NCBI GenBank assembly: GCA_003105035.1
Contig: PQAL01000010.1
Location: 1 to 64,000, forward strand
Source of the DNA: Anaerolineales bacterium
GTDB lineage: Bacteria > Chloroflexota > Anaerolineae > Anaerolineales > UBA4823
DNA length: 64,000 nt
Direction: 5' to 3'
Position 1 is the first letter of the stretch; the number at the start of each line of letters is the position of its first letter. The translations under genes were made by a program, and so were the position numbers. The notes under the pieces were generated by a model. That model had not been told where the DNA came from. It did not search any database and was given only the letters and a program-made list of their open reading frames with translations. Positions 35,592 through 44,789 of this stretch are shown here, piece after piece.

Positions 35592-36350
35592 ATGGAAGAA
35601 TTCGATTTTGATGCGGTATTCGATGTTGATGACTACCTGTATTTTTACAGTGAGGCCTTAACTGACGAGCGCACCGAGGCAGAGGTCAGTGCGCTGGTCA
35701 GCTTGCTTGGCTTGGATCAGCCAGCGAAAATCCTTGACCTGGCTTGCGGGTTCGGCCGTCATACCAACCGTTTGGCTACGCTCGGACACACCATGACCGG
35801 TGTCGACATCATGCCTGGCTTCCTTGAAATCGCTCGTCAGGAGGCTACCCGGATGGGCGTCCTGGTGGATTATCAGCAGGCGGATATGCGGCAAATAACC
35901 TTCGAGGATGAATTTGATTATGTCACGATCTTGTTTACCGCCTTTGGTTATTTTTCTGATGAACAGAACCTTCAGGTCTTGGTCAATGTTAGCCAGGCGT
36001 TGAAAGTAGGCGGCAGGTTCGTCTTCGATAGCATGAACCGGGATGCGATCGTAAAAAATTTCCTTCCCGCCACGGTTATAGAAAAGGAAGGTAACTTGCT
36101 TATTGACCGCATGTCCTTCGATAGCCTGCAAGGCAGGTTTTATAATAAACGGATCGTTATCAGGGATGGTGTTCGTAAGGATAAACCTTACTTTGTCCGT
36201 TTATATAATGCAAATGAGATCAAGGACTTGCTGGGAAAAGCTGGTTTGGAGCTTGAAAATGTTTACGGTGGTCTGGATCGAAAGGCGTTCACATCCGATT
36301 CTCGCCGAATGGTCGTGATCGCCCATAAACCAAGTGGCGTAACGGTTTGA
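35592..36350 (+). CDS. Class I SAM-dependent methyltransferase
   Basis: This 252-residue protein has the Rossmann methyltransferase fold. Motif I is ILDLACGFGRHTNRLA (about residues 40-55), the acidic end of strand 2 is GVDIMPG, motif II is QQADMRQITF and motif III is VTILFTAFGYF. The C-terminal half is beta-rich, as in small-molecule or tRNA-modifying methyltransferases. The substrate is not recognisable. It precedes leuS by about 70 bases on the same strand and may be co-transcribed with it from the T-box leader. No strong ribosome-binding site is seen before the ATG. Confidence 0.82.
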   Translation: MEEFDFDAVFDVDDYLYFYSEALTDERTEAEVSALVSLLGLDQPAKILDLACGFGRHTNRLATLGHTMTGVDIMPGFLEIARQEATRMGVLVDYQQADMRQITFEDEFDYVTILFTAFGYFSDEQNLQVLVNVSQALKVGGRFVFDSMNRDAIVKNFLPATVIEKEGNLLIDRMSFDSLQGRFYNKRIVIRDGVRKDKPYFVRLYNANEIKDLLGKAGLELENVYGGLDRKAFTSDSRRMVVIAHKPSGVTV

Positions 36351-36421
36351 TTACGACTCATTGAGATCAGGTGCTGGATGACTGAATAACCAGTTACTCT
36401 TCACATTTCATGGAGAATAAA

Positions 36422-38872
36422 ATGTCTGAATTAACGATTTATAACCCTACAGATATTGAACCCAAATGGCAGGCACGTTGGGAGAAGGAGGGTCTGTATC
36501 AGGCTGAGATTGATCCTTCGCGTACCAAGTTTTACGCCCTGACCATGCTGCCATATACTTCCGGAGATTTGCATATCGGTCACTGGTACGCCATGACCCC
36601 TCCCGATGCACGTGCCCGTTTTAAACGCATGCAAGGGTACAACGTTGTCTTCCCCATTGGTTTCGATGCCTTCGGATTACCGGCTGAAAATGCTGCCATC
36701 AAGAAGGGCATCCACCCCAAGACCTGGACCTATGCCAATATTGAGCACATGCGCAAACAGCTCAAAAGCATGGGAGCCATGTGGGATTGGCAGCGTGAGA
36801 TGATTTCCAGCGACCCGGAGTATTACCGTTGGACACAGTGGTTTTTTATCCAGCTGTACAAGCACGGCCTGGCATACCGCAAGTATTCACCGGTCGATTG
36901 GTGCCCTCACTGCCAGACCACTCTGGCGCGTGAACAGGTGCAGGGTGAAGACCGTCATTGTGAGCGGTGCGACACGCCGGTGATCAAGAAAGAGCTGGAA
37001 CAGTGGTTCTTCAAGATAACCAGTTATGCTGATGATTTGCTGGACTACTCCACGATTGACTGGCCCGAGCGTGTCAAGACCCTGCAAACCAATTGGATCG
37101 GACGTTCAGAGGGTGCTTCGGTAATCTTCCATAGTGAGCAGGAGGACCCGATTGAGATCTTCACTACTCGGCCCGATACGTTATGGGGTGCCACTTTTAT
37201 GGTACTGGCACCCGAGCATCCCCTGGTGCAAAAGATCACCGCTCCCACGAAAAGGGAAGCGGTTGATGCCTACATCCGCCAGGCTTCCCGGCAGTCGGAT
37301 ATTGATCGTGAAGCTTCCGATAAGGAGAAGACCGGTGTGTTTACCGGGGGCTATGCGATTAATCCGGTGAATGGCGAGCGGATTCCCATCTGGATCGCTG
37401 ATTATGTGCTGATGACCTACGGCACAGGTGCCATCATGGCAGTCCCGGCCCATGATCAGCGTGATTTTGACTTCGCCCGTAAATATGGACTGGAAGTGCG
37501 GGTGGTGATTCAACCCGCCGATATTGAGCCACAGGAGGGTGCCACCATGCAGGCTTCCGTTCCTGCTATTGGTGACATGGTCAACTCTGGACCGCTAACC
37601 GGCACTCCTGGTAAGCAAGCGTTCAGTTCAGCTATCGAATACATTGAATCACGGGGTATGGGAAAAGCTGCCGTCAATTATAAGCTGCGCGATTGGTTAA
37701 TCTCGCGGCAGCGCTATTGGGGTGCCCCCATACCGATGGTTTACTGCCAAACCTGCGGTTGGAACGCGGTCCCTGAAAACCAGCTGCCCGTATTATTGCC
37801 AGACGACGTTGAGTGGCAGCCCACCGGGGTCAATCCACTTACCATCCACCCGACCTGGAAGAATACCACCTGCCCGGTGTGTGGTCAGCCAGCTACGCGT
37901 GAGACCGATACGATGGATACCTTTATGTGCTCTTCCTGGTACCACTTACGTTACCTGAGCCCAAACTATGACCAAGGCCCCTTCCGCCAGCAGGATTACG
38001 GGTATTGGATGCCGGTGGATAACTATACGGGTGGCATCGAGCATGCCACCATGCACCTGATGTATACCCGCTTCTTCCACAAGGCACTGCGTGATATGGG
38101 CATTACAAAGGGTCCTGAACCGATGCTGCAGCTGCGTAACCAGGGGATTGTGCTGGGTGAAGATAGTGAGAAGATGTCGAAAAGCCGGGGTAATGTGATT
38201 TCACCCGATGAGCTGGTTGCCAGGTACGGCGCGGATTCAGTGCGCGCCTACCTGATGTTCTTTGCCCGCTGGGAGATGGGCGCGCCCTGGAGCAGCACCG
38301 GCATCGATGGTGCGTATCGCTGGTTACGCCGGGTCTGGATACTTTTCACGGACCCTGTTGAGAAAGGTAATCCTGATCCGGAGTTGCTTCGCGCATTACG
38401 CAGGAAGCTGCATCAGACATTGAAGCAAGTCACCCATGATTTCGAGGTGTTTGAGTTCAATACGATCGTCTCGGGTCTGATGGAGTTGCTCAATGAGATG
38501 TACCGGGCGCGTGAAAAAGGTGCTGCGGGTACGGTTGAATGGAACGAAGCTGTTGATGTTTATCTGCGGATGATGGCTCCCGTAACGCCACATATCGCTG
38601 AGGAATTGTGGGCTTTCTTGGGGAAACCCTACTCAATTCACCAGCAACCCTGGCCTGCCGTTGATTACGAAGCAGCAGCTGATGAGCTGATCACCTTAAT
38701 CGTGCAGGTGAATGGCAAGCTGCGCGACCGTATCCAGGTTCCAGTGGGCATCTCTGAACAAGAAGCTGAAGCTGCAGCTCTGCAGAGCGAAGCGATCAGG
38801 AAATTCCTGGAAGGAAAGCCTCCCCTCAAGGTGATCGTCGTTCCCGGACGTTTAGTCAACATCGTTGTCTGA
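36422..38872 (+). CDS. leuS: Leucyl-tRNA synthetase
   Basis: An 816-residue class Ia aminoacyl-tRNA synthetase that charges tRNA-Leu. The HIGH motif occurs as LHIGHW near residue 50 and KMSKS as SEKMSKSRGNV near 583. Between them lie the Zn-like Cys region (CPHCQTT...CERCDTP), the CP1 editing domain (about 220-415) with TTRPDTLWGATFMVLAPEH, and VYCQTCGW. An anticodon-binding and C-terminal domain follow. Length is usual for bacterial LeuRS. ATG 36422 is preferred over 36410 because GGAG at 36412-36415 lies seven bases upstream. A leucine T-box is encoded 1.6 kb upstream. A second promoter (TTGAGA at 36361, AATAAC at 36385) may also drive the gene. Confidence 0.97.
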   Translation: MSELTIYNPTDIEPKWQARWEKEGLYQAEIDPSRTKFYALTMLPYTSGDLHIGHWYAMTPPDARARFKRMQGYNVVFPIGFDAFGLPAENAAIKKGIHPKTWTYANIEHMRKQLKSMGAMWDWQREMISSDPEYYRWTQWFFIQLYKHGLAYRKYSPVDWCPHCQTTLAREQVQGEDRHCERCDTPVIKKELEQWFFKITSYADDLLDYSTIDWPERVKTLQTNWIGRSEGASVIFHSEQEDPIEIFTTRPDTLWGATFMVLAPEHPLVQKITAPTKREAVDAYIRQASRQSDIDREASDKEKTGVFTGGYAINPVNGERIPIWIADYVLMTYGTGAIMAVPAHDQRDFDFARKYGLEVRVVIQPADIEPQEGATMQASVPAIGDMVNSGPLTGTPGKQAFSSAIEYIESRGMGKAAVNYKLRDWLISRQRYWGAPIPMVYCQTCGWNAVPENQLPVLLPDDVEWQPTGVNPLTIHPTWKNTTCPVCGQPATRETDTMDTFMCSSWYHLRYLSPNYDQGPFRQQDYGYWMPVDNYTGGIEHATMHLMYTRFFHKALRDMGITKGPEPMLQLRNQGIVLGEDSEKMSKSRGNVISPDELVARYGADSVRAYLMFFARWEMGAPWSSTGIDGAYRWLRRVWILFTDPVEKGNPDPELLRALRRKLHQTLKQVTHDFEVFEFNTIVSGLMELLNEMYRAREKGAAGTVEWNEAVDVYLRMMAPVTPHIAEELWAFLGKPYSIHQQPWPAVDYEAAADELITLIVQVNGKLRDRIQVPVGISEQEAEAAALQSEAIRKFLEGKPPLKVIVVPGRLVNIVV

Positions 38873-38878
38873 TCCACG

Positions 38879-38907
38879 GGCTGCTCCTAACCAGGGCAGC
38901 CTTTTTT
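38879..38907 (+). terminator. Intrinsic terminator after leuS
   Basis: GGCTGC (38879-38884) pairs with GCAGCC (38896-38901), with inner CC/GG pairing, and six T residues follow. It lies just after the leuS stop. Confidence 0.88.
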
Positions 38908-39000
38908 ATTGCTGCACAGTCGTGATGTCATGTACTGGGGATTAGACGATTGTTCGCCCTTCAAGTATGAATGAACCATAATGTTTTTTTAAGGGTATTT

Positions 39001-39009
39001 TGTTAGAAT
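39001..39009 (+). promoter_or_regulatory. Extended -10 promoter of the transglutaminase-like gene
   Basis: TGTTAGAAT fits an extended -10 element (TGn followed by TAGAAT at 39004-39009). No clear -35 is present. Transcription would begin near 39016, some 25 bases before the ATG. Confidence 0.35.
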
Positions 39010-39040
39010 AAGCTATGAAAGTTATATCGGTGTAATCGAT

Positions 39041-41512
39041 ATGAGTCATCTGTTGTTTAATAAAACGGGTAAGCGTACATGGGATTGGCTGGCAGTCGTT
39101 TTGCTAATCGTGTTGATGCAAGTCGCTGCAGCCCGTCTGGTTGCCACCTTATGGACCTTGGACTTGAACCTGGTGCTGGTTGTGACCTTTTTTGCCACCA
39201 TCCTTGGTCTTGTCCTCGGGTTAAGCATGTATCGTGGTTTTTGGGTGGTGTTATTTACAATTACTTATGGTTGTATCGTTATTCCCTGGCAACTTGGCCT
39301 GACCCTCGACCCTGAATTAGGGTGGCCTTTTCGGCTAGTTAACCTGTGGGGTCGCCTCAATATCGTCTTCCAGGAACTGTTAGCCCGTAAACCGATTACC
39401 GATAACTTGCTTTTCCTGACTTTGATGGCTGTCTTATTCTGGTGTTTGGCCGCCTATGCCGGGATTATTTTAATACGTGAGGCAAACCCCTGGAAGGTCA
39501 TCATCCCGGCAGGTATCGTTGCGTTTGTTATAAACACCTTTGACCCCCTTCTGATCGTACGTTCCATCTACCTCGCCGTGTATCTGTTGGTTGCCTTGTT
39601 CCTGGTAGCTCGCCTGGAGTTCGTTAAAAATACTGGCAGGTGGAGCGCCAGACATGCACATACCCCCTCGGATATGAGTTTTGAATTGTCTCGTGCGGCG
39701 TTGATTTTGTCATTTGTCTTGGTTTTCTTCGCCTGGAACCTGCCAGTCCTCTCCGATACACTTAAGCCGGTCTCCGACCTCTGGCATGAGACTTCTAAAC
39801 CCTGGCTGTCCTTAAAAGACCGTTTTAGTTTCATGTTTGCCTCCCTCCAGGCTTCTGCCACCACGGTCGAGAACTTCTATTCTGCAACCTTGCCACTTGG
39901 TTTAGGCTCTCCACTCAGTGACCGGGTCGTGATGGAAGTGCAAGCCCCCAGGATTTCTCCCACAGGTACCCGATATTACTGGGAAGCCCGCACATATGAT
40001 ACATATAAAAATGACATGTGGTCTTCATCACAGCAGACCTCTCAAGACTTAAACGCTAAGAGCTCAAATCTTGCTCAGCCAGGTGTTGATGTCAGGAAAA
40101 CCGCCATTTTTACATTCTTTCCATATGAAACCATCACCAATATTTATGCCCCACCTGAAGTGCTGTGGACCAGCCTTCCAACCCTGGCATATATGGAAAC
40201 CAATCGGGATGGAACGGTTGATCTCAGCGCATTGATGAGCAAGAGTTACGTTCGCCCGGGTGAACAATACACCGTGCGCTCAGCCCTCGATTCTGTGACA
40301 GTCATCCAATTGAAAAATGCAGACACCGATTACCCCTCCTGGGTGACGGATGAATACTTACAGCTCCCCAGCGATATCACCCCCCGCACCAAGCAGCTGG
40401 CAAAGGATATCACAGCAGGCCTGACCAATCCGTACGATATGACCATCGCGGTTACTAATTATCTGCGCGCGAATATGAAGTACGACTTGAGTATCGATAA
40501 TCCGCCAGCCAACCAGGAACGCATCGATTGGTTCCTGTTCGAGTATAAAAAAGGCTTCTGTAATTACTACGCATCTGCAGAAGTGGTCCTGTTGCGCTCC
40601 CTCGGCATTCCCGCCCGCATGGCGGTGGGATTTGCCCAGGGCCAGTCGGAGCAGGCACCTAAACAGACTTCTTCATCAGGTCTTAGCTCTACCAATGGCC
40701 CTGCTGGAGATACTACCACTTATGTGGTGCGCCAGAACAGCGCTCATGCCTGGCCCGAAGTGTTTTTCCCAAAAATAGGCTGGGTGATCTTTGAGCCCAC
40801 GGTATCTCAAGCTGTCCTGTCCAGGCCATCTGGTGAAGACGTTGCCAGCTATGACATGATTGAGGCTGGCCGTGGGCGGGCGAACCAGGGATTACCCGAA
40901 GAGCTTGGCTCGGAACGCCAGCTGCCTGCGGATAGTTCAGCATCGGGGATAGCAAGCCCGCAAAGTTATTGGACTACGGGGAATATCATATTGTTTGTGG
41001 TTGCGCAAATTACCATTGGCTTAATCGTGATTTTAATATGGCAATTCATGCGTGGCTTCCGGCTGTACGCCTTCATGGAACGAGTTTCAATCGGTGTGCC
41101 TGAAACGATGGCGGAAGGATTGCGAATACTGGGGATTCCTCCACCGGATTTCCTGCTCAGCTGGATTTATTACTTGAAACTTCCCCCTGCATCCCGCTCA
41201 TACCTGGAAATAAATATTGCCCTTGAGCGCCTGGGGATGAAGCTTTCGCCTCAAACTACACCATCAGAACGTGTAGAAATGCTCATCGCTGCTATCCCTT
41301 CCACGGTCGCACCAGCGCGCCGGCTGCTCAGCGAATACCATAGTTTGGTATATAGTTCCCATCCTGCGGATGCCGACCTGGCGCGCCAATCTGCCCAGGA
41401 GATTCGACGGCTATCCTGGCAACAATCCATCAAGAATTTTGTTGGTCGCATCAAGGCAATATTTAAACGCGGCTCACAGCCTGTGAAGGATGAAACTGCC
41501 GAGTTGAAATAA
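39041..41512 (+). CDS. Transglutaminase-like membrane protein (TgpA-like)
   Basis: An 823-residue protein with about six N-terminal membrane helices (residues 10-245) and an external region. The transglutaminase/protease-like core is at about 460-590, with Cys in KKGFCNYYASAEVVLLRSLGIPARMAVGFA (Cys near 506, quoted as a region), His in NSAHAWPEVFFP near 568 and the acidic residue in VIFEPT. Another membrane helix lies near 650, and the cytoplasmic tail resembles DUF4129. This is the TgpA architecture. Such genes normally sit beside MoxR ATPase and DUF58 genes; neither is present here. The predicted role is cell-envelope peptide or protein processing. The ATG at 39041 has only a weak GGTG upstream. 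Confidence 0.85.
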   Translation: MSHLLFNKTGKRTWDWLAVVLLIVLMQVAAARLVATLWTLDLNLVLVVTFFATILGLVLGLSMYRGFWVVLFTITYGCIVIPWQLGLTLDPELGWPFRLVNLWGRLNIVFQELLARKPITDNLLFLTLMAVLFWCLAAYAGIILIREANPWKVIIPAGIVAFVINTFDPLLIVRSIYLAVYLLVALFLVARLEFVKNTGRWSARHAHTPSDMSFELSRAALILSFVLVFFAWNLPVLSDTLKPVSDLWHETSKPWLSLKDRFSFMFASLQASATTVENFYSATLPLGLGSPLSDRVVMEVQAPRISPTGTRYYWEARTYDTYKNDMWSSSQQTSQDLNAKSSNLAQPGVDVRKTAIFTFFPYETITNIYAPPEVLWTSLPTLAYMETNRDGTVDLSALMSKSYVRPGEQYTVRSALDSVTVIQLKNADTDYPSWVTDEYLQLPSDITPRTKQLAKDITAGLTNPYDMTIAVTNYLRANMKYDLSIDNPPANQERIDWFLFEYKKGFCNYYASAEVVLLRSLGIPARMAVGFAQGQSEQAPKQTSSSGLSSTNGPAGDTTTYVVRQNSAHAWPEVFFPKIGWVIFEPTVSQAVLSRPSGEDVASYDMIEAGRGRANQGLPEELGSERQLPADSSASGIASPQSYWTTGNIILFVVAQITIGLIVILIWQFMRGFRLYAFMERVSIGVPETMAEGLRILGIPPPDFLLSWIYYLKLPPASRSYLEINIALERLGMKLSPQTTPSERVEMLIAAIPSTVAPARRLLSEYHSLVYSSHPADADLARQSAQEIRRLSWQQSIKNFVGRIKAIFKRGSQPVKDETAELK

Positions 41513-41540
41513 CGCGGACAACAGCTGGTGGTCAGCACAC

Positions 41541-41562
41541 CGTTTCCCACGAAACGATTTTT
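41541..41562 (+). terminator. Weak intrinsic terminator
   Basis: CGTTT (41541-41545) pairs with AAACG (41552-41556) over a six-base loop, followed by ATTTTT. It lies after the transglutaminase-like gene, in the gap between convergent genes. Confidence 0.45.
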
Positions 41563-41601
41563 CTGCAGGCTTTGTCCAGAGGTATGATTGCTGGGACCCA
41601 C

Positions 41602-42573
41602 CTAGACCGGGTTAGCCAATCCGGCGAAATTTTCTGAGAACAGGGCCGGTGTGCCCCCAGTATGCCAGAATAGGACCTTCTCTTCTCGCTTGAAGTATCC
41701 CTTGTGGATCAGGTCGATCATTCCGGCGGCTGCGCGGGCAGTATATACCGGGTCGAGCAACAGGCCTTCTTCTCGGGCGAACATACGGATGGCTTCTTCT
41801 TCGGCTGCCCCCATGACGCCATAACCTCCACCCAGATATTCTGCTGATACCAGGATTTCCTGGGGGGCAAAGTCCGTTTTCTCACAGAGTAAATCAGAGG
41901 TGTCGTTCGCCAGCGGAGCTACCTTCGCCTGTAGATCTGCTTCTGTTTCATCAACACTGATCCCAAGTACTTTGCCTTTGAAGTTGACTAACCTCGCCCC
42001 GCAGACTAGCCCTGCTTGTGTGCCCCCCGAAGATGATGCAAAGACGATCCAATCAGGTTTAAAGCCTTGGTCTCCAAGCTCTTTCATTGCAAAAGCATAG
42101 GCGCAAGCACCAGTGCTGTTTGAACCTCCATACGGAACCAGGTACGGCCGCCTACCCGCTTCCCACGCATCGTTGAATGTCTGTTGTAAAGTACTGTTGC
42201 GTTCCTGGCGAGAAGTCCATACTAGCCTGGCGTTGAAAAGCTGATCCAGCATCAGATTCCCGGTTGCCTGTAGTGGCTTATCACCCGAAAGGACCAGGAT
42301 GCATTCAAAATTTAGCCGGGCACATGCAGCTGCGGTCTGCCGGCAATGATTGGACTGCACAGCACCCGCCGTGATGACCGTTCGTGCGCCATGCGCCTGT
42401 GCTTCCGCCAGCAGGTACTCCAGCTTGCGTGTCTTGTTTCCACCGAATGCCAGGCCGGTAAGATCATCCCGTTTGACGAACAGCTTCGGACCGTTCAGCT
42501 TGCTCGTCAGTTTTGGCAGACTTTCGATGGGTGTGGGTAGGTGTGCGAGCTGGATGTGTGGGATTGCTCTCAT
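41602..42573 (-). CDS. PLP-dependent D-cysteine desulfhydrase/ACC deaminase-family enzyme
   Basis: The 323-residue protein is a fold-type II PLP enzyme. The Schiff-base Lys lies in FGGNKTRKLEYLL (about residue 47-59), followed by AGAVQSNHCRQTAA, where Ser-Asn-His contacts the substrate carboxylate. ASSSGGTQAGL forms the phosphate-binding loop. The family includes D-cysteine desulfhydrase (DcyD), L-cysteate lyase and ACC deaminase; these cannot be separated safely by eye. It begins four bases after the second FemABX gene and is the last gene of the envelope operon, so a D-amino acid-related role at the cell wall is possible (inference). Confidence 0.85.
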   Translation of the reverse strand: MRAIPHIQLAHLPTPIESLPKLTSKLNGPKLFVKRDDLTGLAFGGNKTRKLEYLLAEAQAHGARTVITAGAVQSNHCRQTAAACARLNFECILVLSGDKPLQATGNLMLDQLFNARLVWTSRQERNSTLQQTFNDAWEAGRRPYLVPYGGSNSTGACAYAFAMKELGDQGFKPDWIVFASSSGGTQAGLVCGARLVNFKGKVLGISVDETEADLQAKVAPLANDTSDLLCEKTDFAPQEILVSAEYLGGGYGVMGAAEEEAIRMFAREEGLLLDPVYTARAAAGMIDLIHKGYFKREEKVLFWHTGGTPALFSENFAGLANPV

Positions 42574-42577
42574 GGTT

Positions 42578-43768
42578 TTATCCGATCACTTGCCGAGTAT
42601 TTGCCTTGCCGCGCTGGCGCATGATATCCAGTATTCCGGGCAAGGTTTTGGTGTACAGCTTGTATAGCATGCTATTTACAGGCAGGTCCCATGCCCCCAG
42701 GTAGCGGTGGACCGTACCTCCCAGCCCTTCCTTAAATCTGAATACACCCCATAATGGGTCTGACTCGACAAAGTCGTCGGGTGCGCCCCACAGGTCATAT
42801 ATCCTGCAACCAGCTGCCTTCGCTCGCTTAATGGCTTCCCACTGCAGCAGGTAATTAGGCATCATATCGCGATGCGAAGAGCGCGACATGCCATACAGGT
42901 ACCAGGCTTTGCCTGCAAAGCGAAAGATAAGCACACCTGCGATGGGTTCGCCCTCATATTCAGCAATCAATGCATCGGCTGCAGGCTGGTCAAGGCGCTT
43001 TTGGACTTTATTGAATAGAAAAGCGTTCCAGACCTCACGGTAATAGGATTCGTTTCGGATGACAAAGCCATCGCGGACGGAGGTCTCGGCGTACATGTGG
43101 ATCAGCATATCGATATCTTCAGGTGTGCCTGTCCTGACCGTCACCCCTTTACGTTTAGCCAGATTCACATTGTAGCGGGTCTTCTGCTTCATATTAGTCA
43201 GAAGCTCAGCTTCGCTCGGTTGCAGGTCGATCAAAACCGTGTTGCGAAATTGCACCTGTTCCTCAGAAAACTGCCATCCAATTTCCTTCAGATCGTTGAT
43301 CACACTTGTTGCCAATTGGTGTTCACAGGCTTCCGGGCTCCTGGGGATACCGTGACCAACTTCAAGATCAGGATCAATCTTGATGAAGATCGTACTCTGC
43401 TTTTGAGCATGTTCTTTTAGGTCTTTAAGGATTCGTTGGCGGAGAGGAAGATCATCCCAATCCAGAAGGGGCCCTTTCGGAACATAAATGATCCCCATCT
43501 TATGTCCGAATCCGCCGATTTTTATGTTTCTCTGCAGGATAAGTGCTGCTCCGACCAGTTCCTTGCCACTCAAGTGGTCGGGGAAGTGATTGACATTAAC
43601 TGTGATCCGGCTTCCTTCTTTGTACCAGAGCAGGTGACTGGGTTGCCAGCCAAATTGTGACTTAACCATGCCCCATTCCCACGATTGTAGTATGTGTGCG
43701 CCTGGCAGGTGGGTGATAGCGCTATTCCATTCCAACGGATTAATCGTGGTCGGGTTGCTAGGTAGCAT
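42578..43768 (-). CDS. FemABX peptidyltransferase (second copy)
   Basis: A 396-residue FemA/FemB/FemX-family protein, which uses aminoacyl-tRNA to add amino acids to the peptide side chain of peptidoglycan precursors. Two GNAT-like halves are visible: HILQSWEWGMVKSQFGWQP in the first and MSRSSHRDMMPNYLLQWEAI in the second. The family hallmark YDLWGAPDD follows, then PLWGVFRFKEGLGG. The frame is open from 43795, but ATG 43768 follows AGGTG at a good distance and is preferred. The preceding FemABX gene ends 16 bases before this start. Together with its paralogue it predicts an interpeptide bridge of more than one residue or position. Confidence 0.88.
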   Translation of the reverse strand: MLPSNPTTINPLEWNSAITHLPGAHILQSWEWGMVKSQFGWQPSHLLWYKEGSRITVNVNHFPDHLSGKELVGAALILQRNIKIGGFGHKMGIIYVPKGPLLDWDDLPLRQRILKDLKEHAQKQSTIFIKIDPDLEVGHGIPRSPEACEHQLATSVINDLKEIGWQFSEEQVQFRNTVLIDLQPSEAELLTNMKQKTRYNVNLAKRKGVTVRTGTPEDIDMLIHMYAETSVRDGFVIRNESYYREVWNAFLFNKVQKRLDQPAADALIAEYEGEPIAGVLIFRFAGKAWYLYGMSRSSHRDMMPNYLLQWEAIKRAKAAGCRIYDLWGAPDDFVESDPLWGVFRFKEGLGGTVHRYLGAWDLPVNSMLYKLYTKTLPGILDIMRQRGKANTRQVIG

Positions 43769-43784
43769 TATTACACCTGAAGGA

Positions 43785-44783
43785 TCAGCCCTCAACTTTC
43801 CGATATTTTAACCACAAGGTGTACAAACGGTAAAGTATTGGATTGTAAATCCGGTCCCATGGTCCAGCCGATCTACGCAGCTCGCCACCGAAACCGCGCT
43901 TGAACCGGTAAACCCCCCAAAGTCCATCGTTCCTGGATGAGAAATTTGCCTCCAATACGTCCAACTCCTCATCCGGAACCCCCCACAGGTCGTATTCCTG
44001 GCAACCTTGTGCCTTTGCCCAGCGCATCGCTTCCCATTGCAGCAAGTAGTTGGGCATTTTCTCACGATGATTATCCGAGGAAGCGCCATAAAAGTACCAG
44101 GCGCGGAGGCCAGTCCTGAAAATAATTATCGCTGCAATGACATCGTCCTCAAACTCAGCGGCGAGCAACTGGCACTGGTCATGGGCCTGGAATAGATCAT
44201 ATGCTTTTTGGTAATATGCCAGGCTGTGGATCCCGAATTGGTCCCTTTCGCCAGTCATCTGCATCAAGCTATAAAAAGCACTCAGGTCAGCATGCGGACG
44301 GACGACGACATTCTTTTTCGATGCCAGGTTGATGTTGTAGCGCGTCTTCTGTTTCATCCGTCCAAGGATTTGGGCTTCATCACCCGTCAGGTCAACTACG
44401 ATGGTCCGCTGCGGCTGAATACTGTGGTTACTTCGTATAAAGCCTGGCATGGGTAGTGAGCTGATCTGAGTACCCTGATTATCTTCCAAGAGGTCAGGTT
44501 CAACCTTGAGCAAGAAACAATGTTGGCTCTTACATAGCCTATCGATTTGCGGCCACAATTGCTCGCAGTCCATTCCAACAGGGCCCTTAGGAATGTAAGC
44601 CAGATTAATCCCGGGAAAGATTGGTTTGATCAGGATTTGGGCACCACAGGCACCAGAAACGATGCGTATCACCTGCCACCCAAACTCGGCCTTTAACTGC
44701 CCCCACGCTGAGGTTTGTAAAATATGTGGATTCGGTACTTGCGAGAGGAATTCGTCCCATTGAGCTGAACTGATCGCTTCCAT
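43785..44783 (-). CDS. FemABX peptidyltransferase (first copy)
   Basis: This 332-residue protein is a paralogue of its downstream neighbour. It has HILQTSAWGQLKAEFGWQV at the N terminus, the RMKQKTRYNINLASKK motif near residue 155, SSDNHREKMPNYLLQWEAM near 240, and YDLWGVPDEE near 265. An insert before DGLWGVYRFKRGFGGELRR makes this loop longer than in the paralogue. It should add an amino acid from aminoacyl-tRNA to a peptidoglycan precursor on the cytoplasmic side. It starts six bases after the CapD-like gene, within the same operon. Confidence 0.88.
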   Translation of the reverse strand: MEAISSAQWDEFLSQVPNPHILQTSAWGQLKAEFGWQVIRIVSGACGAQILIKPIFPGINLAYIPKGPVGMDCEQLWPQIDRLCKSQHCFLLKVEPDLLEDNQGTQISSLPMPGFIRSNHSIQPQRTIVVDLTGDEAQILGRMKQKTRYNINLASKKNVVVRPHADLSAFYSLMQMTGERDQFGIHSLAYYQKAYDLFQAHDQCQLLAAEFEDDVIAAIIIFRTGLRAWYFYGASSDNHREKMPNYLLQWEAMRWAKAQGCQEYDLWGVPDEELDVLEANFSSRNDGLWGVYRFKRGFGGELRRSAGPWDRIYNPILYRLYTLWLKYRKVEG

Positions 44784-44789
44784 GGTTCA

